DNA from: Thermoactinomycetaceae bacterium
GTDB lineage: Bacteria > Bacillota > Bacilli > Thermoactinomycetales > Thermoactinomycetaceae
Assembly (NCBI GenBank): GCA_025449975.1
Contig: JANWIG010000020.1
Span: forward strand, 1 to 63,965
Length of the DNA stretch: 63,965 nucleotides
Reading direction: 5' to 3'
Part shown: one piece after another, positions 33,455 to 42,289 of the stretch
Layout: each line of letters starts with the position of its first letter
Position numbering within the stretch: the stretch's first letter is position 1
Made by a program: the position numbers and the translations under genes
Notes under the pieces: generated by a model
The model's input: only the letters and a program-made list of their open reading frames with translations
Database searches by the model: none
What the model was told of the DNA's origin: nothing

Positions 33455-33778
33455 ATTAACGAATTACAAAAAGCGGGAGGATGGAAAGGGAAGTTTGCCA
33501 TCACTCGTGGTGGAAATGGTTCATTTATTGCTCATGTAGCCGCTCTTCGCGCTAAATGGGGAGACCAGAAAATGGAAGAGTGGATGAGAGCGGTGGCTCA
33601 AAATACGGGCGTAATCACCAAATGGCATGGAGATATTCGGAAGGCAGTGGGATCAGGGGGATTTACCTGTATGTTACCGCTCAGTCCTTCACAAACGCTG
33701 GTGATCGGTGAAACCGTTCATTTCGATCTTCTCTATTATACGATGATTGAGCCGAAGAGATATGCCGTATCGATCTAA
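33440..33778 (+). pseudogene. Truncated iron(III) ABC transporter substrate-binding protein fragment
   Basis: 112 codons. GGWKGKFAITRGGNGSFIAHV, with WMRAVAQNTGV and GDIRKAVGSG, resembles the middle of AfuA/FutA-type ferric-binding proteins (WKGKI...GD...AVG pattern). The signal peptide and first half are missing, and the open frame begins inside Fur box 2 with no ribosome site. The end also departs from the family. It looks as though a deletion joined the Fur promoter to an internal piece of the gene, and no permease or ATPase follows. An unknown small gene is the alternative. Confidence 0.5.
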
Positions 33779-33787
33779 AATAGAGCC

Positions 33788-33830
33788 AAGCCCAATTTCC
33801 ATCCCGATCCGCTGGAAGTTGGGTTTTTAT
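33788..33830 (+). terminator. Terminator after the Fur-linked fragment
   Basis: AAGCCCAATTTCC pairs with GGAAGTTGGGTTT (with G-T pairs), followed by TTAT. Confidence 0.65.
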
Positions 33831-34031
33831 TTGTCCAATGATATGAAGGAAGTCCTTAACCGCCTTTTTTGTTTACCTAGAGGTATAGATAGCATATAAT
33901 TAAGTTTATCGTTGCATAAGTTGCATAGTCTTTAGTTGACATGGGCATCACGACGATCGGGTGCCTGTTTGCGTTGGAATATTCTTGACAACACTTTGTT
34001 TTAATAAAAATAGAGAGAAAGGACGTTCTAC

Positions 34032-34949
34032 ATGGGTTTACAAGCTCCTGAGCTGATTATTTCCTCAGGGAGTCTCGCTGAAGTGGAAAAAGTCTTGGCA
34101 GCGGGCGCAGATGCGGTGACAGTGGGAGATACAAGGTATGCGCTGCGAGCCTCCGGTCATTTTGATTTAACGATGATCGAAGCGGCGGTTCAACTGGCCC
34201 ATCCGCAGGGGAAAAAAGTCTATGTATTAGTTAATGCTCTTCTTCATCATGAGCATTTGAATGGATTGGAGCCATACCTCGGGCAGCTGGCTGAGATCAA
34301 GGTGGACGGCATTGTCTTTGGAGACCCAGCTGTTTTTATGACAGCAAAGCGGGTGGCTCCGACGCTCGGACTACATTGGAATACGGAGACGACTTCGACG
34401 AACTATCGCACGGTTCAGTTTTGGGCAAAACGAGGAGCGACACGAGCGTTACTGGCTCGGGAGCTTTCGCTAACGGAAGTGTTGGAGATCAAACGACATA
34501 GTCCGATTCCGATTCAAGTACAGGTGCATGGGATGACCTGTATTTTCCATTCGAAGCGGGAGCTGGTCAGCAACTATTTCCGCTTTCAACAACGAGAAGA
34601 AGCGCGGGAAGAACCGCTTTTACTTAAAGAGCATGTCCGGAAAGAAGAGCAGTATCCGATTTTCGAAGATCAGCATGGTACACATGTGATGAGCAATGAG
34701 GACATTTGTATGTTGGAACATCTCGGTCCGCTGATTGAAAATCGGGTAGACTGTTTTTACATTGAAGGGATTCGCAAATCGATCGATTACAATACCCAGG
34801 TGGTATCGATCTATCGGCGGGCGATCGATGCTTTGCTGCAAGATCCACAGGATCCTGTCAATCCGGATCTCGTTGCCGAGTTGCAAAAAATTCAACCAGC
34901 CAATCGACCACTTGGTACCGGCTTTTACTTTAAAGAGCAAATTTATTAG
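34032..34949 (+). CDS. yrrN: Peptidase U32 family protein, YrrN-like (tRNA hydroxylation)
   Basis: 305 residues. U32-type beta-barrel with AGADAVTVGDTRYALRASGHF and NTETTSTNYRTVQFWAKRGATRALLARELSLTE split across the core. In B. subtilis, YrrN (TrhP1) works with YrrO (TrhP2) in prephenate-dependent formation of 5-hydroxyuridine at the tRNA wobble position. As in YrrN, the cysteine-rich signature is incomplete (GMTCIFHSKRELVS). The yrrO homolog follows after 15 bases, so they form an operon. Confidence 0.85.
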   Translation: MGLQAPELIISSGSLAEVEKVLAAGADAVTVGDTRYALRASGHFDLTMIEAAVQLAHPQGKKVYVLVNALLHHEHLNGLEPYLGQLAEIKVDGIVFGDPAVFMTAKRVAPTLGLHWNTETTSTNYRTVQFWAKRGATRALLARELSLTEVLEIKRHSPIPIQVQVHGMTCIFHSKRELVSNYFRFQQREEAREEPLLLKEHVRKEEQYPIFEDQHGTHVMSNEDICMLEHLGPLIENRVDCFYIEGIRKSIDYNTQVVSIYRRAIDALLQDPQDPVNPDLVAELQKIQPANRPLGTGFYFKEQIY

Positions 34950-34964
34950 AGAGAGGTGACAACC

Positions 34965-36197
34965 ATGACAGTGAAAACCAAGATAAAAAAGCCTGAGTTG
35001 CTTGCTCCGGCAGGGAATCTGGAGAAGTTGAAATTTGCTGTATTGTATGGGGCGGATGCCGTCTATATCGGAGGGCAAAAATATGGGCTTCGCTCGAAAG
35101 CAGGAAATTTCTCTTATGAAGATATGAAAGAAGGCGTCGCTTTTGCTCATAAACATGGCGCAAAAGTATTTGTCGCTGCCAATATCATGGCTCATAATGA
35201 AGACTTTGAGGGAATGGCGGAGTATTTTCAAACCTTGCACCAAATAGGGATTGATGCGGTGATTATCGCTGATCCGGCGGTCGTAGATATTTGTCGCGAA
35301 GCAGCGCCTGAGCTGGAAATCCATATCAGTACACAATCATCGATTACCAACTGGCAAACCGTTCAATTTTGGGCAAACGAAGGAATTCCTCGGGTCGTGT
35401 TGGCGCGTGAAGTTTCTCTGGACGAAATCCGCAAAATCAAACAGCATACCGATATCGAGATAGAGGCATTTATCCACGGGGCGATGTGTATCTCTTATTC
35501 GGGTCGTTGTGTTTTATCCAACCATATGACGAGTCGTGATGCCAATCGAGGTGGATGTGCCCAGTCTTGTCGGTGGAAGTATGATTTATTTGAAGAATTG
35601 GACGGGGAGGAAAATGCTCTCTTCGAAGAAGGGGATCAACCGTTTACGATGAGCTCCAAAGACCTCTGTATGATTGAACACATTCCAGAATTGATCGATG
35701 CAGGCGTTGATTCGCTCAAGATTGAGGGACGGATGAAAAGCATCCACTATATTGCCACCGTCGTTAATTCGTATCGTCGGGTGATTGATGCCTATTGTGA
35801 AGATCCCGAAGGTTTCCGATTTAAGCCGGAGTGGAAAGAAGAAATCTTAAAAGCAGCCAACCGACCATTGACCACTGGATTTTATTTTCACAATCCGACG
35901 GAAGAAGATCAAATCTTTGGTCTGCCTCCGAAAATGGCTGCCTATGATTTTGCCGGTTTGGTTCTCGATTATGATCCAGAGACAAAAATCGCTCTGATCG
36001 AACAGCGGAATCATTTTAAAGTCGGGCAAGAAGTGGAGTTTGTCGGACCAAAACGCGACAAGTTTATCCAACGCATCGACGCGATCTGGGATGAAGAAGG
36101 AAACGAATTGGATGCGGCACGTCATCCAATGCAAAAAGTGAAAATAAAAGTGGATCATCCCGTCGCGCCATACGATCTAATGCGGAAGGAGAAGTAA
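34965..36197 (+). CDS. yrrO: Peptidase U32 family protein, YrrO-like (tRNA hydroxylation)
   Basis: 410 residues. It carries the full U32 signature EAFIHGAMCISYSGRCVLS, then SRDANRGGCAQSCRWKYDL with cysteines that ligate an iron-sulfur cluster in relatives, plus a C-terminal barrel extension of about 80 residues. It corresponds to B. subtilis YrrO/TrhP2, needed for 5-hydroxyuridine in tRNA; older names call it a collagenase-like protease. ATG 34965 follows GAGAGGTGAC; the in-frame GTG at 34956 lies within that site. Confidence 0.87.
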   Translation: MTVKTKIKKPELLAPAGNLEKLKFAVLYGADAVYIGGQKYGLRSKAGNFSYEDMKEGVAFAHKHGAKVFVAANIMAHNEDFEGMAEYFQTLHQIGIDAVIIADPAVVDICREAAPELEIHISTQSSITNWQTVQFWANEGIPRVVLAREVSLDEIRKIKQHTDIEIEAFIHGAMCISYSGRCVLSNHMTSRDANRGGCAQSCRWKYDLFEELDGEENALFEEGDQPFTMSSKDLCMIEHIPELIDAGVDSLKIEGRMKSIHYIATVVNSYRRVIDAYCEDPEGFRFKPEWKEEILKAANRPLTTGFYFHNPTEEDQIFGLPPKMAAYDFAGLVLDYDPETKIALIEQRNHFKVGQEVEFVGPKRDKFIQRIDAIWDEEGNELDAARHPMQKVKIKVDHPVAPYDLMRKEK

Positions 36198-36218
36198 AGC
36201 TCTAAATGCTTCTCCGTT
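36185..36218. terminator. Probable short terminator between convergent genes
   Basis: GGAGAAG and CTTCTCC pair around a loop holding the yrrO stop codon; the following GTTATTT is a weak T-run. Confidence 0.4.
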
Positions 36219-37017
36219 ATTTCTTACAATGTTGGTCATTTAGATGTTTTTCAAATGAATCAATAATAGCAAGAAATCTTTCCGCTTCTCGGAAAACATG
36301 ATCTGCTAATAATGGATGAATGATACTTTTGATTCGGCACGCGTCAATCAACTCGCGTGCTGTTTTTTTAAAATCGCGCAATGATTTCACGGATACTCGA
36401 TTTTGATCCAAAAATTGATCCAAGAGTGGATAGGTTTGAGATTGAGGACGCATGGATTCCAAATCGATTGCTTGAAATAGTAATTGATCGAAGTCATGAC
36501 TGAATTCATTTGCTTGCTCTATGAGTTTTCGCTCAGATGGATCCAACAAATGACTAATAAACTTAGCATGGTCAGCCATAATACGTAGGAAAAACACATT
36601 CTCTTTAATAATAGCATCAGGTAATGGTTCCAACGTTCCCGTATTGAGTTCTCTCAAACGATTTGCGAAATACTTTGCTTCTCTGCTGATATGATCAATT
36701 AATAAAGGGGGATTGTTTTGTCCAGGAAGTTTACAACGTAAGACTAGTCCCAATACTTTTCTTTTAAATGCCCAAATACTTGTCGCAGCATGATAAACTT
36801 CTGTATTAAAGTTTGCTATCGTCTCCGGATCTGTTTCAAATGTATAGGAGTGGGATCGATCTTCGATTTTTTCGAATAAATCAATAAAATAGTTTGCTTC
36901 CTGAATAAGCCTAGTATCTTCACATCGAAAGTTTAGCCGAAGAAAGAAAGAGTGTTCCTTCATAATGCGGGACCAAAATCGAATTTCATCTAATGAGCGA
37001 GCAACAAAACCATCCAA
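36217..37017 (-). CDS. DUF2935 family protein
   Basis: 266 residues, all-helical, made of two related four-helix bundles: EIRFWSRIMKEHSFFLRL near the start and KENVFFLRIMADHAKFISHLL in the second half, each with E...H spacing that suggests metal binding. DUF2935 is common in Bacillales; its function is unknown. The start is supported by GAGGAGG upstream. AAATATA-TGCG-TATATTT, a dyad at 37050-37067, lies just before the gene and may be its operator. Confidence 0.82.
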   Translation of the reverse strand: MDGFVARSLDEIRFWSRIMKEHSFFLRLNFRCEDTRLIQEANYFIDLFEKIEDRSHSYTFETDPETIANFNTEVYHAATSIWAFKRKVLGLVLRCKLPGQNNPPLLIDHISREAKYFANRLRELNTGTLEPLPDAIIKENVFFLRIMADHAKFISHLLDPSERKLIEQANEFSHDFDQLLFQAIDLESMRPQSQTYPLLDQFLDQNRVSVKSLRDFKKTARELIDACRIKSIIHPLLADHVFREAERFLAIIDSFEKHLNDQHCKK

Positions 37018-37097
37018 CCTTTTTCCTCCTCTTTTCGCGGGTATGGTTTAAATATATGCGTATATTTCTGTTGATATTAAATATATATTATTAAAAA

Positions 37098-37220
37098 TTA
37101 GAAATTTTCCAGCCTTGAAGCGATCCGATTGATTTGTGCATCTACTAAACTTAAAGCTCCTGCTTCGACCCGATGGCGTCTTCGAAGCAATCGGGGTAAA
37201 GTAATACAAGGCTTGATTTT
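37098..37220 (-). pseudogene. Remnant of an unidentified gene (3' end)
   Basis: Forty codons open without a start codon, ending at a stop at 37098. It encodes a basic, protein-like tail (PRLLRRRHRVEAGALSLVDA then QINRIASRLENF). Its GC content is higher than the flanking AT-rich DNA. A fragment left by deletion is the simplest reading; the family is not recognised. Confidence 0.3.
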
Positions 37221-37311
37221 CTATAATGTTGTTTGATACTCACTTAACAACAAAATAACGTTACAAAAAATATATGAGGGTATCATAAAATTAGAGCTTC
37301 AAAAAATAGGG

Positions 37312-37342
37312 TTGTACGGTACACACCTTTTCTTAGTATAAT
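37312..37342 (+). promoter_or_regulatory. Probable promoter of the MATE gene
   Basis: TTGTAC (37312-37317) and TATAAT (37337-37342) with a 19-base spacer; TGTACGGTACA overlaps the -35 as a dyad. Confidence 0.45.
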
Positions 37343-37394
37343 GGACTTTGTAAAGGGAAAAGTTTAGATAATCGTATAGAAAGAGAGAAACTGG

Positions 37395-38738
37395 ATGGCA
37401 TCGAAGAGCTATGATTTCACAAAAGGAAATATTCTAAAGCAGATGATCGGGTTTTCTTTGCCGATCTTGTTGACCAATTTACTGCAAACGTCATATCAGA
37501 TCATTGATAGTCTTTGGGTTGGTAACTTGCTAGGATCTGATGCATTGGCATCTGTTTCTGTCTCAGCGACGATCATTTTTACGATGTTATCTTTTATTAT
37601 CGGGATGAACGGGGCTACTTTAACCATCTTGGCGCAACACAAGGGAGCCAAAGATGAGCAAGGTATTAAAGAATCACTAAATGCCTTCATTGTTGTTTTT
37701 TCGCTGTTGTCCATCGGAATTGGCTTACTAGGGTATATCCTGTCTCCCTTCCTCTTAACGTTGATCCAAACGCCTCCTGCGATCCACTCCTTGGCAACCG
37801 ATTATCTGCGCGTCAACTTTATAGGGATTATTTTTATGTTTGGTTATAACTTTATTGGAACAGTATTAAGAGCATTGGGGGATAGTCGGACACCGATTCG
37901 GTTTGTCTTCATCGCCGTCATCCTCAATACCGTTTTGGATCCGCTTTTTATCTCTGTATTCGGTTTAGGTGTTATCGGGGCGGCGCTGGCGACGATTATT
38001 TCTCAAGGTTTTTCATTTATCTATGCTTTGCGGTATACGCAACGCGCCGGACTGATCCCCTATGTGAAGCCGCATCTCCCTAAGAAGGAATACACACAAG
38101 CGATCTTCAAATTGGGAATCCCAGCAGGATTGCAGATGATGGCCATCTCTGGGGGAATGATGGCGATTATGAGCGTAGTCAATCAATTTGGCGAGGATGT
38201 CGTAGCAGGTTTCGGGGCTTCTCAACGGATGGACAATTTGATCATGCTTCCGATTCTGACGTTGGGTTCAGCGGTAAATAGCATGGCCGGGCAGAATATT
38301 GGGGCAGGGAAGTGGGAGAGAGTATCGGAGATCGCTCGAAAAGGGACGTTTTTGATTATGAGTGTCTCCTTTGCCATTGCCCTCCTCGTTTATTTGTTTC
38401 CACGTTTTTTACTCTCCTTGTTTATCGATAATCCGCAATCGATCTCCTTTGGTGTCCAATATCTTACTGCGATTTGCTTTTTTTATCCCTTCCTTGGGAT
38501 CAACTTCGTGCTAAATGGTGTTGTCCGTGGGGCAGGGGCGATGGTGCAAATCTTGGTCCTAAATTTTATCTCCTTTTGGGTGTTACGTTATCCGCTTACT
38601 GCTCTTTTTTCAAGTTGGTTGGGGCAACAAGGGATCGCCTATGGGATCGGCACCAGCTTTCTCATCAGCGCGTTCGTCGCCTGGAGCTATTACCGTTGGG
38701 GACGCTGGCGTGAGTTGCGTATTTTGCCCAAAGGGTAG
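37395..38738 (+). CDS. MATE family efflux transporter
   Basis: 447 residues with 12 predicted membrane segments in two homologous halves: SLPILLTNLLQTSYQIIDSL and VGNLLGSDALASVSV in the first, GIPAGLQMMAISGGMMAIM and ASQRMDNLIMLPILTLG in the second. DinF/NorM-like MATE proteins export drugs or metabolites using sodium or proton gradients. The substrate is unknown. Single gene with its own promoter and terminator. Confidence 0.9.
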   Translation: MASKSYDFTKGNILKQMIGFSLPILLTNLLQTSYQIIDSLWVGNLLGSDALASVSVSATIIFTMLSFIIGMNGATLTILAQHKGAKDEQGIKESLNAFIVVFSLLSIGIGLLGYILSPFLLTLIQTPPAIHSLATDYLRVNFIGIIFMFGYNFIGTVLRALGDSRTPIRFVFIAVILNTVLDPLFISVFGLGVIGAALATIISQGFSFIYALRYTQRAGLIPYVKPHLPKKEYTQAIFKLGIPAGLQMMAISGGMMAIMSVVNQFGEDVVAGFGASQRMDNLIMLPILTLGSAVNSMAGQNIGAGKWERVSEIARKGTFLIMSVSFAIALLVYLFPRFLLSLFIDNPQSISFGVQYLTAICFFYPFLGINFVLNGVVRGAGAMVQILVLNFISFWVLRYPLTALFSSWLGQQGIAYGIGTSFLISAFVAWSYYRWGRWRELRILPKG

Positions 38739-38771
38739 ACTGGAGGTGAATGATAACCTCCAGTCTTTTTT
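38737..38771 (+). terminator. Terminator of the MATE gene
   Basis: AGACTGGAGGT and ACCTCCAGTCT form an 11-base stem around an 8-base loop, followed by TTTTT; the stop codon touches the left arm. Confidence 0.9.
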
Positions 38772-38778
38772 ATGGTAA

Positions 38779-39804
38779 TTAAACGAGTACCAGTCGATCT
38801 GTCGCTTGTAATTGCTCAATTTGGGAAGCACCAATCCCAAACATGGCGATTTTCAACTCTAATTCGATTAAAGAAAGGCGGTCAATGATATTTTCAGGTG
38901 TAGGAGCAAGGGCTGGTTCTAGAAGGGAACGACCATATCCAGCCAAATCCGCCCCTAAGGCAATCGCTTTCGCTGCATCGACACCTGTCGATAATCCGCC
39001 ACTAGCAATGAGGGGAGTAGATGGAGTCTGCTTGTTTACGTCGAGAATACATTGGCTTGTGGGAATGCCCCAATCACGAAACGCTGCTGCTGCTTTTTTG
39101 AGTAAAGGATCAGAAGTCCGATACTTTTCGATTTGACTCCAAGAAGTACCACCCGCTCCAGCTACATCGATAAACGCTATTCCTACAGATACCAACTGTT
39201 TGGCGAGCTCTCCATCAATTCCCCAACCTACCTCTTTGATTCCGACGGGGACTTCTAGTTGAGAACAAAGTTGCTCAATTTTGGTAAGTAGCTTGGCAAA
39301 GCGTGTATTTCCCTCCGGCTGAAAGACTTCTTGCAAAGAATTAAGATGGAGTACCAAGGCATCGGCTTCCGCTAACTCAATAATCTGACGACACTCGTCG
39401 ATCCCATAGCCATAGTTTAGCTGGATCGCTCCCAAATTGGCCAGTAACAGGATATTGGGGGCATAGTTTCGAATTCGAAACGTCGCTCTTTCTTCCGGAT
39501 ATTCGATGGCGACACGCATGGAACCAAGACCCATCGCCCAGCCTTTTTCCTCTGCAGCAATGGCTAGATTTTTGTTAATCTCTGCTGCTTTTTCCGTTCC
39601 TCCCGTCATGGAGCTAATCAGCAAAGGAGCTCGTAGCTTTTTTCCTAAAAAGGTAGTCGATAAGGTAATATCTGAAAAGTTTATTTCTGGTAAAGCTAGG
39701 TGTTGAAAACGATAGTTCTCAAATCCAGTGGTAAGGCAATTACTAGTTATATCTTGTTTTAACGCAAGCTGAATATGCTCATCTTTCCGCTGCTGTATAG
39801 ACAC
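38779..39804 (-). CDS. fni: Type 2 isopentenyl-diphosphate delta-isomerase
   Basis: FMN- and NAD(P)H-dependent enzyme interconverting IPP and DMAPP for isoprenoid synthesis. 341 residues. Seen: RKDEHI at the N-terminus, SSMTGGTEKAAEINK, GLGSMR, LQLNYGYG-like IQLNYGYG, HLNSLQEVFQPEGNT, KEVGWGI, DVAGAGGTSW and ASGGLSTGVD, all in family order. The GTG at 39804 follows GAGGTG with 7-base spacing; the frame extends upstream another 60 codons without a ribosome site and is not used. Confidence 0.92.
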   Translation of the reverse strand: MSIQQRKDEHIQLALKQDITSNCLTTGFENYRFQHLALPEINFSDITLSTTFLGKKLRAPLLISSMTGGTEKAAEINKNLAIAAEEKGWAMGLGSMRVAIEYPEERATFRIRNYAPNILLLANLGAIQLNYGYGIDECRQIIELAEADALVLHLNSLQEVFQPEGNTRFAKLLTKIEQLCSQLEVPVGIKEVGWGIDGELAKQLVSVGIAFIDVAGAGGTSWSQIEKYRTSDPLLKKAAAAFRDWGIPTSQCILDVNKQTPSTPLIASGGLSTGVDAAKAIALGADLAGYGRSLLEPALAPTPENIIDRLSLIELELKIAMFGIGASQIEQLQATDRLVLV

Positions 39805-40084
39805 ATCGTCACACCTCGAATCATTCTTTGGAAAGCCACGCCGATCCAATCGATCGTGTATCTGAATATAAGAAAAGATCAAAACTTGATAACCGGTCAG
39901 TCCTATCTTAGTTATTGCCAATGATATTAAGCTTATTTCATATAACTCATGCCTGTAAAGTACTTCTTCAAAAAAATCCCCCAATCAAGGACTTTTCTTC
40001 TTTGAGAAAGAAGGTTGTCCGTTGGATCTGGGGAATCGATCATGATACTATTCATTTTGCAATGCTATATAAGAGGATCATGAA

Positions 40085-40444
40085 TTACATTCTATCATAT
40101 TCACAAACAACTCCTCTTCCCCAAAATTCTAGTTTAATGAAGTCTTCTTGTAAATAATAAAAATTTGCGCGTTCTTCCTTTAAATCTGGAAAGAGGATCA
40201 ATTGTTTTTCGGTATCCAGTTGGACATAGTACTCCATCTCATTTTTCTGGCCATTCTTTTCATAGATGGTTGCCTTATTATCCTCTCGTAGTTCCATTTG
40301 CGTTGGACAATCCTTTGTCTTCTTTCCTGATCGATCTTCTTGGTATTTTAGTGTCCAATTGCCCACCGCTGAGTCAGTAGTAAAAGCTGATTTACAAGCA
40401 GCTAGTAATAATACTGCAAATAGCGTAATGATTATTCGCTTCAT
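40085..40444 (-). CDS. Small putative lipoprotein
   Basis: 119 residues. Lipoprotein signal MKRIIITLFAVLLLAAC with lipobox LLAAC (Cys17). The mature part is a small beta-rich domain (VGNWTLKYQE, then alternating strands), resembling lipocalin-like bacterial lipoproteins in outline, but no family is recognised. The ATG at 40444 has GGAGG 6 bases upstream. Surface-attached, monocistronic. Confidence 0.7.
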   Translation of the reverse strand: MKRIIITLFAVLLLAACKSAFTTDSAVGNWTLKYQEDRSGKKTKDCPTQMELREDNKATIYEKNGQKNEMEYYVQLDTEKQLILFPDLKEERANFYYLQEDFIKLEFWGRGVVCEYDRM

Positions 40445-40678
40445 CCTGGTCCTCCTATATCGCATGCAAAGATTTTGAATAGATGAGCATGTAAGCCTTT
40501 TCAATCAGGGATCTGGCTATTTTAAGGTACCTCCCTCATTATTTAGATTCTCTAACTATTTTTTCCAATAGATTAAATAAAAGGGGTTGTTTTTATTCTG
40601 AATATAGTTTGAATTATACTATTTGTCAATAGTTTATTTTTGGATGTTCCGTCTAATTAAACGGATAAATAAACAAAT

Positions 40679-40705
40679 AGAGCTGGCTCTATAAAGAGCA
40701 GCTCT
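40679..40705 (-). terminator. Hairpin after the DoxX gene
   Basis: AGAGCTG-G-CTCT and AGAG-CAGCTCT pair with one bulged base around ATA; the minus-strand T-run is weak. Confidence 0.5.
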
Positions 40706-40720
40706 GCTTGATTATAAATG

Positions 40721-41134
40721 TTAGCCTTTTTTGGAACGGAGAGGGTAGAGGTGTTGGTCAAGGGAATAGAGGCGACTCCCATTTAACGCTAACAGAGTAG
40801 AAAGTACCAACAGAAGAAGATCCAGCTCATAACCAGCCATTTGTCCATTACCTAAAAAGCCAGCAGATAATTTTACTTTGAGGATGGCGACAACCATAAT
40901 GATTCCAAATAGCACGGCGATGACCTGAGTTCCTAATCCTAAAATCATCGCCACTCCTCCAACCAGTTCAATGGTTGCAACCACATAGGCTAGGAATCCA
41001 GGAATCCCCATGCTCTCAAACCAACCCGCTGTCTTCTCAATTCCTCCTTGAAATTTTGCAAACCCATGAATAAAGAAGGAAATTCCTAACATGACACGCG
41101 AAATAAATAGACCTAACTCCATATTTTTTGTCAC
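40721..41134 (-). CDS. DoxX family membrane protein
   Basis: 137 residues with four transmembrane segments. The DoxX pattern is clear: RVMLGISFFIHGFAKFQGG, GIPGFLAYVVATIELVGGVA and GTQVIAVLFGIIMVVAI. DoxX-like proteins are linked to quinone-related redox processes and oxidative stress; the function here is unknown. The GTG start at 41134 lies 10 bases after GGAGG; an internal ATG four codons on is the alternative. Confidence 0.85.
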   Translation of the reverse strand: MTKNMELGLFISRVMLGISFFIHGFAKFQGGIEKTAGWFESMGIPGFLAYVVATIELVGGVAMILGLGTQVIAVLFGIIMVVAILKVKLSAGFLGNGQMAGYELDLLLLVLSTLLALNGSRLYSLDQHLYPLRSKKG

Positions 41135-41485
41135 TCGGCTTTATCCTCCATGAAAATATAAATTAATTATACTTATGAAATCCTTTTGTCTTTTATGAAA
41201 TTTGGCTGTTCCGTTACCTTATATAATTCGCTGAATTTTGCAAATATATGACCTGCCGTTTTGTGGTTATTATTCTATATTTTCCCTATATTATGAAAAT
41301 GTATACAGAAGAGGAGGAATTGTCCGACTTATATCGAGAAAGGAGATCCGATGCAGAAAAGCAACCGATCCTTTCGAGACCACGTTTACTAGATCTTTAA
41401 AAGGAAAAAGGGGTAAGATGGAAGAAATAGAGAAGCCTCTTGCAAGTGCAGCTATGAATTTCATTGGGGAATAGGATGAAGTGTG
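41135..41485. other. Intergenic stretch with small open frames before the cyclase gene
   Basis: A 35-codon frame at 41293-41400 (MKMYTEEEELSDLYRER...) looks protein-like but has no ribosome site. AAAGGAG at 41340 precedes a 13-codon ATG frame (41351-41392), and a second mini-frame starts at 41418. A leader-peptide arrangement is possible. No T-box or other known riboswitch was recognised. Confidence 0.35.
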
Positions 41486-42136
41486 ATGAAAATAAAAAAA
41501 ATCGTTGACTTATCTCAACAGATCCATGAGCAGACGCAAGTGTATCCTGGAGATCCACAGCCTGATTTTCAGCCCATCGCGACGATTGAGCGGGATGGCT
41601 ACAATCTTCTCCAAGTTTGTATGGGTTCCCAATCGGGGACACATGCTGATGCTCCTTATCATTTTGCGAAAGAAGGGAAGACGATCGAGGAGTGTGATCT
41701 CTCTCTCTTTGTTGGTGAGGGGATCATCATTCCCGTTTTGGGAAAACAGCCTCGTGAACCGATCACCTTGGAGGAGATTTGTCCTTATTTATCTCAGATG
41801 ACGCCTGGAAAGATCGTCGTGTTGCATACAGGATGGTCGGATTATAATGGAACGGATCAATATTTTTCTCATCCTTATCTATCCGTCGAAGCGGCTCAGG
41901 CCATGTTAGATCGTGGGATTCGAACGTTTGCCCTGGATACGATTAGTATTGATGACACCGGAAGCAATGAATATCCAGTTCATCATATGATTGCGCGTGA
42001 TGGTGGCGTGATCATCGAAAACTTAACCAACCTTGCAGCGATCGATTTTCCACAACCTTTTTTCTCGTTGCTCCCCATTAAACTATCAGGAGCAGATGGT
42101 GCGCCGATGCGTGCGGTAGCGATTCAATTCGCTTAA
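41486..42136 (+). CDS. Cyclase family protein (KynB-like metal hydrolase)
   Basis: 216 residues. The family signature HxGTHxDxPxH appears as QSGTHADAPYHF; further metal or active-site residues lie in LHTGWSDY and DTISIDD. The family includes N-formylkynurenine formamidase (KynB) and isatin hydrolase. No tryptophan-degradation genes are adjacent, so the substrate is open. The ATG at 41486 directly follows an in-frame GTG (41483). The downstream MFS transporter may move its substrate or product. Confidence 0.85.
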   Translation: MKIKKIVDLSQQIHEQTQVYPGDPQPDFQPIATIERDGYNLLQVCMGSQSGTHADAPYHFAKEGKTIEECDLSLFVGEGIIIPVLGKQPREPITLEEICPYLSQMTPGKIVVLHTGWSDYNGTDQYFSHPYLSVEAAQAMLDRGIRTFALDTISIDDTGSNEYPVHHMIARDGGVIIENLTNLAAIDFPQPFFSLLPIKLSGADGAPMRAVAIQFA

Positions 42137-42141
42137 GTTTT

Positions 42142-42181
42142 AGAGCAGATTTTCCATTTTGGAAGTCTGCTCTTTCATTTT
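42142..42181 (+). terminator. Terminator of the cyclase gene
   Basis: AGAGCAGA and TCTGCTCT with inner TTTCC/GGAAG pairing, followed by TTCATTTTTT. Confidence 0.8.
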
Positions 42182-42289
42182 TTATCACAATAAAAAATAT
42201 TTTTAATCCAGTTCGTGCCATGGACATGCTCTGGACGATCGGAGTACACTGTTTACTATATCTAGAAAGGGAGAAAGGAGCGTTTATAA

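Noticed and set aside
41300-41480. Possible T-box or riboswitch before the cyclase gene
   Set aside because: No specifier-loop, T-box antiterminator sequence or terminator hairpin could be found; only mini-frames are present.
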